A DNA stretch of 64,000 nt from Mesorhizobium amorphae CCNWGS0123 (GTDB taxonomy: Bacteria > Pseudomonadota > Alphaproteobacteria > Rhizobiales > Rhizobiaceae): assembly GCF_001686985.1 (NCBI RefSeq), contig NZ_CP015322.1, positions 558,001 through 622,000 on the forward strand. The letters are read 5' to 3'. The notes under the pieces are model-generated. The model was not told where the DNA came from, did no database searches, and saw only the letters and a program-made list of their open reading frames with translations. Shown piece after piece: positions 8,511 through 16,156 of the stretch (positions are counted from its first letter, which is position 1; the number at the start of each line of letters is the position of its first letter). Made by a program: the position numbers and the translations under genes.

Positions 8511-10451
8511 CTAACGAGCAGCCCTGATCAGCTTCTCAGCAAGTCTTGTCTGGCGAGCAATGATTTCTGATCCTTCATAGGAAAGATGCCCGCTGTCGCG
8601 ATAAAGGAATTTGCCATCTATCTCGGTCTTGCATGTGGTCTCATCGCAGAGGAAGTCGCGGTAGGAAATAACCTCTACGTCAGCCTTCAAGGAAACTTGT
8701 TTCAATAGCTCAAGAGTTCTGGATCTTATCTGGAGGTAATCAATTACATATATTTTACAGTCACTGTAGGGCCCGATCATAAAACTTCCCAGCGACTTTC
8801 GCTCAAGGCAATCGCCGATATCGAAGCTTGCGACTGGCGGAGGGGCAACAACAACCACTCGCTTGCCCTGCGCTCGAACGGCTTCGACGAGAGCCTTGAT
8901 ACCATCGACTGCTACATCTAGAGAAGCGTCAACCTCCGTGAAAGTACCATTGCTCTTCTTAAGAAGCATGAAGTCCGTCGACACAGGCGTGGCAAATGGG
9001 CTTGAAATGGCAACGGTCGTGATCTCGGGCCGACGTTTCAAGACATCCAGAACACTGTCATTGAAGCGCATGCAGTCCTCGCCGAAGGCACGGGGATAAT
9101 AAGGAGACTCTGTTGACGTCTTCGAGAAGGCAGCAATGCCAATGGCGGGGAAGCATGCACTCATCGTGAGCTGCGCCAGTCCGCCTTCGCCGACTGTCTT
9201 GGCCAAGCCGGGAACGAGTGCCATGGCAAATGAATCGCCCCAAACCAGCAATTGGGGCCTGCCTACCGTCTGGCAGTTCTTGGGGATTTCCCGAGGAGGC
9301 GATCCTGGCTTGAAAACACATGCTGGTCCCAAACCGCTATTGATCTGCCGGATCTTGGCAAAGTCAACATTGTTCTGGATTGCGGCGATGGCGACTGAAG
9401 GTGACAAGCCAAGAACAACGGATGCGGCAACAAGTCCTCGGGCCAGCCGTCGACGAGACGTGACGAACCCCCGCCGGAACGGCTCCTCCACGAAGCGGTA
9501 GAGAGCCCAGCCCGCAACAAATGAGAAGGCAACTGCCGCGTAGATCGCAAGGGCAGGAGCATCTGACAGCCAAACAGCCCGCACATAGACAAGCACAGGC
9601 CAGTGGACCAGATAAAGCGAGTACGATACATCCCCTATCCTTGCCATGCCTCGAATCGCCGCGTTATCCCTGCTGGGCGCGAGCAGGAGGATCAGGGTTG
9701 CCAAGCAAACCAAAGCGGCGTCCACGCCCGGGTGCTGGGAACCAACAGGGGCAATGGGAAGAAAGAGAAGAAGTACGAGCGCGGGGAGGCGCAGCTTCGA
9801 AAGCTTGGCAGTCACCCAAGGGCTGGCGGGAAGCAAGGTTCCGAATGAACCGAGGGCCATTTCCCAAAATCGGGTGGGTAGAAGATAGAATGCAGTGGAG
9901 GGGTCATAAGAGGCCACGTATAGACATAGAGCTAGGCTGGCAACGAGGAGTGAACTGACTCCTATCAGCCACCATCTTCGGGGAGCCAAGGCCAAGAAGG
10001 CAGGCAGCAGCAGATAATACTGCTCTTCAACACCAAGCGACCAAACATGCAGGAGTGGCATCGTATCGGCGGCTCCGCCGAAATAGTCGCATTGGAACCA
10101 GAGAACGATATTGCCGGAGAATGTGAGCGCCCCGAGGACTTGATTTTGGAACTCCCTCAGGCTCACTTCGGACAGCAAGAAAGGCGCAGCGATCGTCGTG
10201 AGCGCAATGACGACATAGGCAGCGGGCAACAGACGCTTCGCACGTCGATAATAGAATTCCCAAAAACTGAATCGTGACTGCTCAAGCTGCGTCCTGATGA
10301 GGCCGGTGATCAGGAAGCCCGAAATCACGAAAAAAATATCAACGCCCAGGTAACCCGCGGCGAACGGCCCAAGGCGAGCATGGTAGAGGACAACCAGCAA
10401 AACAGCCAGACCCCGCAAGGCCTGGATATCAGATCGAAACTCTCGCGGCAT
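8511..10451 (-). CDS. OafA/YrhL-type O-acyltransferase with C-terminal SGNH domain, downstream of a nod box
   Basis: 646 residues. The N-terminal ~360 residues form an acyltransferase-3 membrane domain (R-S-D-I-Q-A-L-R-G-L-A-V then Y-H-A-R and G-V-D-I-F-F-V-I-S-G-F-L-I) with about ten hydrophobic segments. The C-terminal ~250 residues are an SGNH hydrolase-like domain, with block I G-D-S in V-W-G-D-S-F and the D-x-x-H dyad in R-D-S-G-H-L-S-Y. Known relatives move acyl, usually acetyl, groups across the membrane onto sugars of O-antigen or peptidoglycan. The start at 10451 is chosen because homology begins at PREFRSDIQALRG. The gene lies directly downstream of a nod box, so a role in Nod-factor or surface-polysaccharide O-acylation is inferred. 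It is nearly twice the length of NodX and NolL and is not named as either. Confidence 0.88.
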   Translation of the reverse strand: MPREFRSDIQALRGLAVLLVVLYHARLGPFAAGYLGVDIFFVISGFLITGLIRTQLEQSRFSFWEFYYRRAKRLLPAAYVVIALTTIAAPFLLSEVSLREFQNQVLGALTFSGNIVLWFQCDYFGGAADTMPLLHVWSLGVEEQYYLLLPAFLALAPRRWWLIGVSSLLVASLALCLYVASYDPSTAFYLLPTRFWEMALGSFGTLLPASPWVTAKLSKLRLPALVLLLFLPIAPVGSQHPGVDAALVCLATLILLLAPSRDNAAIRGMARIGDVSYSLYLVHWPVLVYVRAVWLSDAPALAIYAAVAFSFVAGWALYRFVEEPFRRGFVTSRRRLARGLVAASVVLGLSPSVAIAAIQNNVDFAKIRQINSGLGPACVFKPGSPPREIPKNCQTVGRPQLLVWGDSFAMALVPGLAKTVGEGGLAQLTMSACFPAIGIAAFSKTSTESPYYPRAFGEDCMRFNDSVLDVLKRRPEITTVAISSPFATPVSTDFMLLKKSNGTFTEVDASLDVAVDGIKALVEAVRAQGKRVVVVAPPPVASFDIGDCLERKSLGSFMIGPYSDCKIYVIDYLQIRSRTLELLKQVSLKADVEVISYRDFLCDETTCKTEIDGKFLYRDSGHLSYEGSEIIARQTRLAEKLIRAAR

Positions 10452-10625
10452 GGGACTGCGTTCCAGATGTGGTGGGTGCTCTAACCAATGCCCGTCCTTC
10501 CTGCGCCGCCAAGAATGCACCGCTGTGGCACTTGATTTCGAGGGGTCGATGCTTCTAATGACGCATGCTCACTAATTCCTAAAATCGATTGTTTGGATGC
10601 CACACATCCACCCTATGGATAAGAC
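10448..10625. repeat. Copy B of the duplicated nod-box intergenic segment (partner 7083-7275)
   Basis: This is the acyltransferase/nodD intergenic region. It aligns with the nodA leader region as described for copy A, including the nod box and the approximately 120 bp between it and the acyltransferase start codon. Confidence 0.8.
10573..10620 (-). promoter_or_regulatory. nod box between the acyltransferase gene and nodD
   Basis: On the minus strand: ATCCATAGGGTGGATG, then ATCCAAACAATCGATTTTA. It matches the nod-box consensus, somewhat less well at the distal end (GGAATTAG instead of CCAATC). It faces the acyltransferase gene. The nodD ATG begins about 5 bp beyond its other end, so NodD bound here could also control its own gene. 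Confidence 0.88.
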
Positions 10626-11576
10626 ATGCGGTTCAAAGGCCTTGATCTAAATCTCCTGGTGGCACTCGACGCTCTGATGACCGAGCGCAACCTCACGGCG
10701 GCGGCGCGCAACATCAACCTCAGTCAGCCAGCGATGAGCGCTGCCGTCGCCCGGTTACGGGCCTATTTCAACGATGACCTGTTTACGATGCATGGTCGTG
10801 AACTTATCCCAACACCGCGTGCGGAAGCGCTTGCCATCACGGTGCGCGAGGCCCTGCTGCACATCCAGCTCTCCGTTATTTCCAAGGATCTGTTTATCCC
10901 AGCCAAATCGGGTCGCCGCTTCAGGATCATCCTTTCGGATTTCATCACACTGGTGTTTTTTAAGACGATCGTAGAGCGTACTGCGCGGGAAGCTCCCGAG
11001 GTCACCTTCGATTGTCTGCCTCTTGCCGACGACTACGATCAGCTTCTCCGGCGCGGCGACGTCGATTTTTTGATCATGCCGGAACTCTTCATGTCGAAGC
11101 AGCCTCGTGAAGCACTGTTCGAGGATATATTCGTATGCGTAGCCTGCGGCACGAATAAGCCGCTATCCGAGCCATTTACATTCGACCGATACATGTCGAT
11201 GGGGCACGTCGCGGTCAAATTCGGGAACACCCTGAGGCCGTCCATCGAGGAGTGGTACTTGCTCGAGCACGGTATCAAGAGACGAATAGAGATCGTCGTA
11301 CAGGGCTTTAGCATGATCCCGCCCGTTCTATCAGGCACCAACCGTATAGCGACGATACCCTTGCGACTGGCTCAGCATTTCGCAAAAACAATACCCCTGC
11401 AGATAATGGAGCTTCCGCTGCCACTTCCCTCATTGAAGGAGGCCATCCAATGGCCTGCGCTTCACAGCAGCGATCCCGCAAGCATTTGGATGCGGGAAAT
11501 GATGTTAGATGAGGCATCTCGCATGGCTTCCTCACCTGAGAGACTGTTTGGAAATTCTACTCTGGCGGCCGTCTAG
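10626..11576 (+). CDS. nodD: NodD, LysR-family flavonoid-responsive activator
   Basis: 316-residue LysR regulator. It starts with the NodD hallmark M-R-F-K-G-L-D-L-N-L-L-V-A-L-D-A-L and a helix-turn-helix (L-T-A-A-A-R-N-I-N-L-S-Q-P-A-M-S-A-A) at about 23-42. The co-inducer domain retains NodD-specific stretches such as F-D-C-L-P-L-A-D-D-Y-D. It binds nod boxes and activates transcription with host flavonoids. It is divergent from the acyltransferase and unlinked from nodA by the IS remnants, whereas in many rhizobia nodD faces nodA directly. Confidence 0.96.
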   Translation: MRFKGLDLNLLVALDALMTERNLTAAARNINLSQPAMSAAVARLRAYFNDDLFTMHGRELIPTPRAEALAITVREALLHIQLSVISKDLFIPAKSGRRFRIILSDFITLVFFKTIVERTAREAPEVTFDCLPLADDYDQLLRRGDVDFLIMPELFMSKQPREALFEDIFVCVACGTNKPLSEPFTFDRYMSMGHVAVKFGNTLRPSIEEWYLLEHGIKRRIEIVVQGFSMIPPVLSGTNRIATIPLRLAQHFAKTIPLQIMELPLPLPSLKEAIQWPALHSSDPASIWMREMMLDEASRMASSPERLFGNSTLAAV

Positions 11577-11645
11577 CGGTTTCCACGGACCCAAATGTCC
11601 GCTTCGTGTCAAGCGAAGTGAGGATTTGACCCCTAATACAAGAAG

Positions 11646-12014
11646 CTAGGCCTTTTGCGACAGCCGAGATTGCCCTGAAGCTGGGCCGGCGACCGGCGCA
11701 CCAAGCCGTTCCAAGTGCCATTTCGCTTTCTCGACGAGTTCGGCATTGCTCTTCACGAGCTCAGTCAGCGACATCTGGGTCGTGTCCTCCATACCGATCC
11801 GGACATCGCCACCGAGCACATAGGACTGCATCAATCGCGCATCGGCGGGATGCTGGCAACACCCGAATCGTGCCACCTTGGCCCAGTCTGGCTATTCGGC
11901 TGGGAGAAGGGCGACAGACGCAGCACCATATATTGTGGCCACCTGAGGCGAACGGGATAAGCGGTCTGCACCAACAAACAGTGCCGTTCGCTCTGCCGAC
12001 AGCTTCCCAATCAT
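11646..12014 (-). pseudogene. Decayed BKACE (DUF849) gene, C-terminal end
   Basis: The last ~76 codons (L-G-G-D-V-R-I-G-M-E-D-T-T then N-A-E-L-V-E-K-A) match the C-terminal end of beta-keto acid cleavage enzymes, which typically read G-G-H-V-R-V-G-x-E-D. An in-frame TAG separates this part from an upstream open stretch starting near 12014, and the catalytic N-terminal barrel is missing. It directly follows the aminotransferase gene on the same strand, so it was probably the last gene of that operon. Confidence 0.55.
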
Positions 12015-12027
12015 ATTGCGTAGGTCA

Positions 12028-13350
12028 TCAGGCGAAAGCCGGCAATGCTCGGTCGAAGGCCCGTACTATCTCGTCGATATCCGCGCCCTCCATGGCGGTG
12101 GAGAACGCCATCAACCCGTTGCCTGAAATGATCACGCCTTCGTCGAACAATACCTTAGCGAGCGCCGAAATCCGCGCGGCGCCATCCGCCGCTGCGAATG
12201 TGGAACGGTAGTCGCTCAACGGTGCGTCCGTCAGGTGGAAACGGCGTAGCGAGCCCAGCCCGGTAACTTGCCCCTTGATCCCGTGTCGAGCAAAACACGC
12301 ACGAATACCCTGGTCGAAGCGATCACCGAGCGCCTCGAGCTTCTCGAATGCGGCGGGTGTCAATTCCTCCAGAGCGGCTATACCGGCTGACATCGACATG
12401 GGATTGGCACTGAACGTCCCGCCATGAGGAACAGCGGGTTTGCCCTTGCTCGGATCGAACACCGACATCACTTCCGCCAGCCCGCCGATGGCGCCGATTG
12501 CAAAGCCGCCGCCGATGATCTTGCCGAGCGTGGTAAGGTCCGGGTCGATGTCGAAACGGCCCTGAGCGCCATTGTAGCCAAGGCGAAACGTGATGACCTC
12601 GTCGAGAACCAACAAGGCCCCGAGTTCGCGCGTGACCCGCCGCAGCATCGCCAGATAGTCGGACTTTGCCGGCACGAGGCCAGCGCGGTTTGGCATCACA
12701 TCGACAAGCACGGCGGCGAGGCTGTTGCCGCTGGCACGCAGGATTGCCTCGGCGACCGGGGTGTTGTTGAAGGGAATGACGACGACATCGTCGAGCACCC
12801 CTTGGGGTGTCCCCTCGGCTGCCGGCACGGATCCCGGCCTATCGATATCCCCCCAGGTAGCTGGACTGGCGTCCAGACTTGTCTCGGCCGGGTCGTACGT
12901 TCCGTGATAGGCGCCCTCACATTTTGCTATTTTCGGTCGGCCGGTATAGGCGCGCGCCGCCTTGATAGCGTTCATCACCGCTTCGGTGCCGGAATTTGTG
13001 TAGCGAAGCTGCTCGACGGACGGCAGACGATCGCACAGAATTTCAGACAGCCGGATTTCGCTCTCGGTAGGCATGCCGAAACACGTTCCGGCTTCAAGCT
13101 GCCGTGTAGCCGCCTCGAGGATTTGGCGATTGCCATAGCCATGGATCAGAGAGGTGGAGTTTCCCAAGGCATCGATCCGGACATGGCGGTCGATGTCGGT
13201 GATCCGGCAGCCATCGCCGCGCCTTGCATAGATTTGATGCGGTTTGCGATAGACGGTGGTGCGCGTGTTCCCGCCAGGCATGACCTCGCGGGCACGCGCA
13301 TAGAGCTTTTCGGAATTTGGTGTCGCTGGTCCTGACATGATGTCGCTCAT
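12028..13350 (-). CDS. Class III aminotransferase, glutamate-1-semialdehyde aminomutase-like
   Basis: About 440 residues. PLP fold-type I enzyme with T-N-S-G-T-E-A-V-M-N-A-I, the D-E-V motif (L-V-L-D-E-V-I-T-F-R) and the Schiff-base Lys in T-L-G-K-I-I-G-G-G. The overall sequence resembles HemL, but the setting beside a transporter, a hydrolase and a sigma-54 activator argues for a catabolic transaminase or aminomutase rather than heme synthesis. The ATG at 13350 is used; a GTG lies 3 bp upstream. Confidence 0.85.
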   Translation of the reverse strand: MSDIMSGPATPNSEKLYARAREVMPGGNTRTTVYRKPHQIYARRGDGCRITDIDRHVRIDALGNSTSLIHGYGNRQILEAATRQLEAGTCFGMPTESEIRLSEILCDRLPSVEQLRYTNSGTEAVMNAIKAARAYTGRPKIAKCEGAYHGTYDPAETSLDASPATWGDIDRPGSVPAAEGTPQGVLDDVVVIPFNNTPVAEAILRASGNSLAAVLVDVMPNRAGLVPAKSDYLAMLRRVTRELGALLVLDEVITFRLGYNGAQGRFDIDPDLTTLGKIIGGGFAIGAIGGLAEVMSVFDPSKGKPAVPHGGTFSANPMSMSAGIAALEELTPAAFEKLEALGDRFDQGIRACFARHGIKGQVTGLGSLRRFHLTDAPLSDYRSTFAAADGAARISALAKVLFDEGVIISGNGLMAFSTAMEGADIDEIVRAFDRALPAFA

Positions 13351-13435
13351 CACTTGGTTCTAGGGGGCAAGGTTGATCCGCGCGCGACGCACGCGGCGCC
13401 GTTGGGACAGCGCCGCGCCCTTCTATTCCGCCGCC

Positions 13436-15052
13436 CTAGTTACTCAAGTCGCGGCCACGGGTCTCTGGGAGCAGAAACGCCCCGATAACCGCGGTCAAAC
13501 CGGCAAACGCGACGGTATACCATAGGCCACCGAAAATATCGCCGGTCGCGATGACGACAGCTGTTGCCACAAAGGGCGCGAATCCACCAATCCAACCGTT
13601 GCCAAGTTGCAGGGCGACCGACACCCCGCTGTAGCGGATCCGGACAGGAAACAACTCGACCAACAATGCCCCGAGCGGTCCGTAGACCATCGTCGCAAGA
13701 AAGATCAAAGCGAACAGAACAGCGACCACCATGGGGCCGTTGGGCTGGGCGGGTGTATTTGCCGGCGGCATGCCCTTTTCGGTCAATGCCGCAAGGAGTG
13801 CGGCATCATCGAAGGTTTTGGGTGCGTCATCGTTGATCTGGATGCGAAGGGGTTCAGCGTCGGTGTTGATGGTGTAGGGGACGGCGTGCGCCGTTAGCAG
13901 CGCCTTCACCGTCTGGCAGTGTGTCGCTGCCTTCGGTCGGAAAAGCTGCCCGACGAACGACTGATCTTGGCGGCAGCCATTGCCAGTTAGCACCACTGAC
14001 GTCTTCGAGCGGAACTGTGCGAGCGCAGGGTTCCCGTAGCTCGCAAGGCCCTGGAAGAGCGGTATGATCAGCAGGGCTGACAGCGCGCAACCCGTCACCA
14101 CGATCCACTTGCGTCCGACCTTGTCGGACAGCCAACCGAAGAAGAGGAAGAACGGCGTTCCCAAAGCGAGTGCCGTTAGAAGGTAGAAGCTTGCCTGGTC
14201 CTGGCTCATCCTCAGCGTCGTGGTCATGAAATAAAGACTGTAGAAATGCCCCGTATACCAAATTACCGCCTGACCAGCGACGGCGCCGAAGATCGCAACG
14301 AGCACATGGCGCAGGTTTCGGCCGTCGGCAAATGTATCGGCGATCGGATTCTTCGAACCTTTGCCCTGTGCCTTCATCTCCTGGAAGATAGGTGATTCCT
14401 GCAGTTTGAGACGAATGTAGAGCGACAGCAACAGAAGGACGATCGAGCCGATGAACGGTATGCGCCAGCCCCAGTTTGCGAAGTCTTCCGCTGACATGGA
14501 AGCACGACACAAGACGATCACTATCAGCGACAGGAACAGGCCGAATGTCGCGGTGATCTGGATCCAGCTCGTCGTGAAGCCTCGCCTTTCCACATCGGCG
14601 TGCTCGGCGACGTAGGTGACGGCACCGCCGAACTCGCCGCCGACGGCCAGCCCCTGCAACAGCCGCAGACAGACCAGGAGTATCGGAGCGGCCCACCCGA
14701 TGGACTCGAATGTCGGCAAAAAACCGACCGCTACCGTAGCAAAGCCCATGACCAGCATGGTCACGAGAAACGTTTTCTTGCGACCGACAAGATCACCCAG
14801 CCGGCCAAACACAACGGCTCCGAAGGGACGAAGGACGAAGCCCGCCCCGAAGGTCGCCAGTGCAGCGAGCAATGCAGCCGTTTCATTGCCTTTGGGGAAA
14901 AACAGGGTGCTGAACAATACGGCAAGGGAGCCGTAGATGAAGAAATCATACCATTCGAACACGGTTCCCAAGGCGGCGGCAAAGACGATCCGCTTGGTGT
15001 CGCGGTCGAGATCGTGCGATTGCGAAGCGGCAGTGATACTTTGAAAGGACAT
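13436..15052 (-). CDS. MFS transporter, metabolite:H+ symporter (MHS) type
   Basis: 538 residues with about twelve membrane segments. The ProP/ShiA-like signature is visible: F-E-W-Y-D-F-F-I-Y-G near the N-terminus, R-P-F-G-A-V-V-F-G-R-L-G-D and G-G-E-F-G-G-A-V-T-Y. A long periplasmic insert (roughly residues 345-440) before the last membrane segments is a known variant of this subfamily. GGGAGG precedes the ATG. It lies between the hydrolase and aminotransferase genes and is presumably the uptake system for their substrate, probably an organic or amino acid. Confidence 0.9.
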   Translation of the reverse strand: MSFQSITAASQSHDLDRDTKRIVFAAALGTVFEWYDFFIYGSLAVLFSTLFFPKGNETAALLAALATFGAGFVLRPFGAVVFGRLGDLVGRKKTFLVTMLVMGFATVAVGFLPTFESIGWAAPILLVCLRLLQGLAVGGEFGGAVTYVAEHADVERRGFTTSWIQITATFGLFLSLIVIVLCRASMSAEDFANWGWRIPFIGSIVLLLLSLYIRLKLQESPIFQEMKAQGKGSKNPIADTFADGRNLRHVLVAIFGAVAGQAVIWYTGHFYSLYFMTTTLRMSQDQASFYLLTALALGTPFFLFFGWLSDKVGRKWIVVTGCALSALLIIPLFQGLASYGNPALAQFRSKTSVVLTGNGCRQDQSFVGQLFRPKAATHCQTVKALLTAHAVPYTINTDAEPLRIQINDDAPKTFDDAALLAALTEKGMPPANTPAQPNGPMVVAVLFALIFLATMVYGPLGALLVELFPVRIRYSGVSVALQLGNGWIGGFAPFVATAVVIATGDIFGGLWYTVAFAGLTAVIGAFLLPETRGRDLSN

Positions 15053-15065
15053 TTGAACCTCCCAA

Positions 15066-15896
15066 TCAAACAGTTTGCTGAGAGAGGCCAGCGCCTCCCA
15101 TCAGACGGGATCGGCTGATGTTCTCGACGAGGAATTCGTCGAGCACGCGGTTGAAAACATCGGGCTGCTCAAGCATCGGGAAGTGGCCCGCCTCGGCGAC
15201 GATCTCAAGCTGGCTATCGGGAATTCCTTCCGCCAAAATAACCGATTCACTCGGAGGCGTGATGACGTCCTCATTCCCGACGACGACCAGGGTCGGGACG
15301 CGGATCTCTCCGAGCCTGAGGCGACTGTCCGATGCATTGAGTGAGGCGATCGCCTGGCGCGCCACGAAGTCCGGAGTTTGCGCGACCTCTTCCTTGGCAA
15401 ATGCCACGAGCTCAGCGCTTGCGGCCCGGCCGAAAGATTTTTGGATGACATTCTGGCTCGCCGTAACGACTCCCAGCTCATCGATTGCCGTCAGCACACT
15501 GTCGGCATTTACGTGCTCGCCTAGCCCATGTGATGTAGCCCCGACAAGCACAAGCGCTCGCACGCGTTCGGGGTGGGAAAGCGTAAAACTCTGAGCCACG
15601 GTCCCTCCCATCGAAAGGCCAACGAGAATAGCCTCGCCGATTTCCAGGGCGCGATACACTTCCAGGACATCCTCCGCAAAGGCCGGTACCGTGTAGTCGC
15701 GTCGCTTGCGGCGCGGGGATGCACCATGTCCGGGCAAATTGATCCTGATGACCCTGTATCGCGACGAGAACGCCTCGATTTGTTCTCGCCAGAATTCGGC
15801 TGTGGTCGTGAATCCATGGACAAAGACCAGTGGTGTTCCTGCTCCAGACACACGTACCACGGTGTCTCTTATTTCAAAGGTGTCGATGCGCGTCAT
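15066..15896 (-). CDS. Alpha/beta hydrolase, 3-oxoadipate enol-lactonase-like
   Basis: 276 residues. Nucleophile elbow G-L-S-M-G-G, acid in V-V-G-N-E-D and His in E-A-G-H-F-P complete a Ser-Asp-His triad in the usual order. The start at MTRIDTF follows an AGGGAGG ribosome site. First gene of the hydrolase-transporter-aminotransferase operon and just downstream of a sigma-54-type promoter. Exact ester or lactone substrate unknown. Confidence 0.88.
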   Translation of the reverse strand: MTRIDTFEIRDTVVRVSGAGTPLVFVHGFTTTAEFWREQIEAFSSRYRVIRINLPGHGASPRRKRRDYTVPAFAEDVLEVYRALEIGEAILVGLSMGGTVAQSFTLSHPERVRALVLVGATSHGLGEHVNADSVLTAIDELGVVTASQNVIQKSFGRAASAELVAFAKEEVAQTPDFVARQAIASLNASDSRLRLGEIRVPTLVVVGNEDVITPPSESVILAEGIPDSQLEIVAEAGHFPMLEQPDVFNRVLDEFLVENISRSRLMGGAGLSQQTV

Positions 15897-15933
15897 CTCT
15901 TTCCTCCCTGCGCGTTTCCACACGGGGAACTTT

Positions 15934-15948
15934 GCAAGGCCCGGGCCA
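15934..15948 (-). promoter_or_regulatory. Sigma-54 (-24/-12) promoter for the hydrolase operon
   Basis: On the minus strand TGGCCC-N5-TTGCA matches the RpoN consensus TGGCAC-N5-TTGCW with one substitution. The GG and GC elements are spaced correctly. Transcription would start near 15922, about 26 bp before the hydrolase ATG. The divergent neighbour is an AAA+ enhancer-binding protein, which supports the call. Confidence 0.7.
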
Positions 15949-16066
15949 GTCCACGCTCGCGCGCCAACAACCCTCTTATCGAGTTGGTATCGTTGTAGAA
16001 AATCGTCGCCTTTGAAACTGTGAGCGATGTTTGACAGGCCGCAACCGGGATAGTAATGTCACCGAA

Positions 16067-16084
16067 GAGACACACTATCGTCTC
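16067..16084. promoter_or_regulatory. Candidate upstream activator site (inverted repeat)
   Basis: GAGAC-N8-GTCTC is a perfect 5+5 inverted repeat about 150 bp upstream of the predicted sigma-54 start site, a usual distance for enhancer-binding proteins. It is a short repeat, so chance occurrence is possible. Confidence 0.3.
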
Positions 16085-16156
16085 GCTTGCGGGACACTCG
16101 GACATCATGAAGCCTCGCAAGCCTGCGCTTGGGGCTTGGCCAACACAGGTGCTTCA

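Noticed and set aside
9521..9958. 145-codon plus-strand frame inside the acyltransferase gene
   Set aside because: Antisense to a gene with clear homology; no homology of its own.
8511..10451. Naming the acyltransferase nodX or nolL
   Set aside because: Those proteins are about 370 residues without an SGNH domain; this one is 646 residues with one.
12028..13350. hemL (heme biosynthesis)
   Set aside because: Family match is real, but the catabolic operon and sigma-54 promoter argue for another role.
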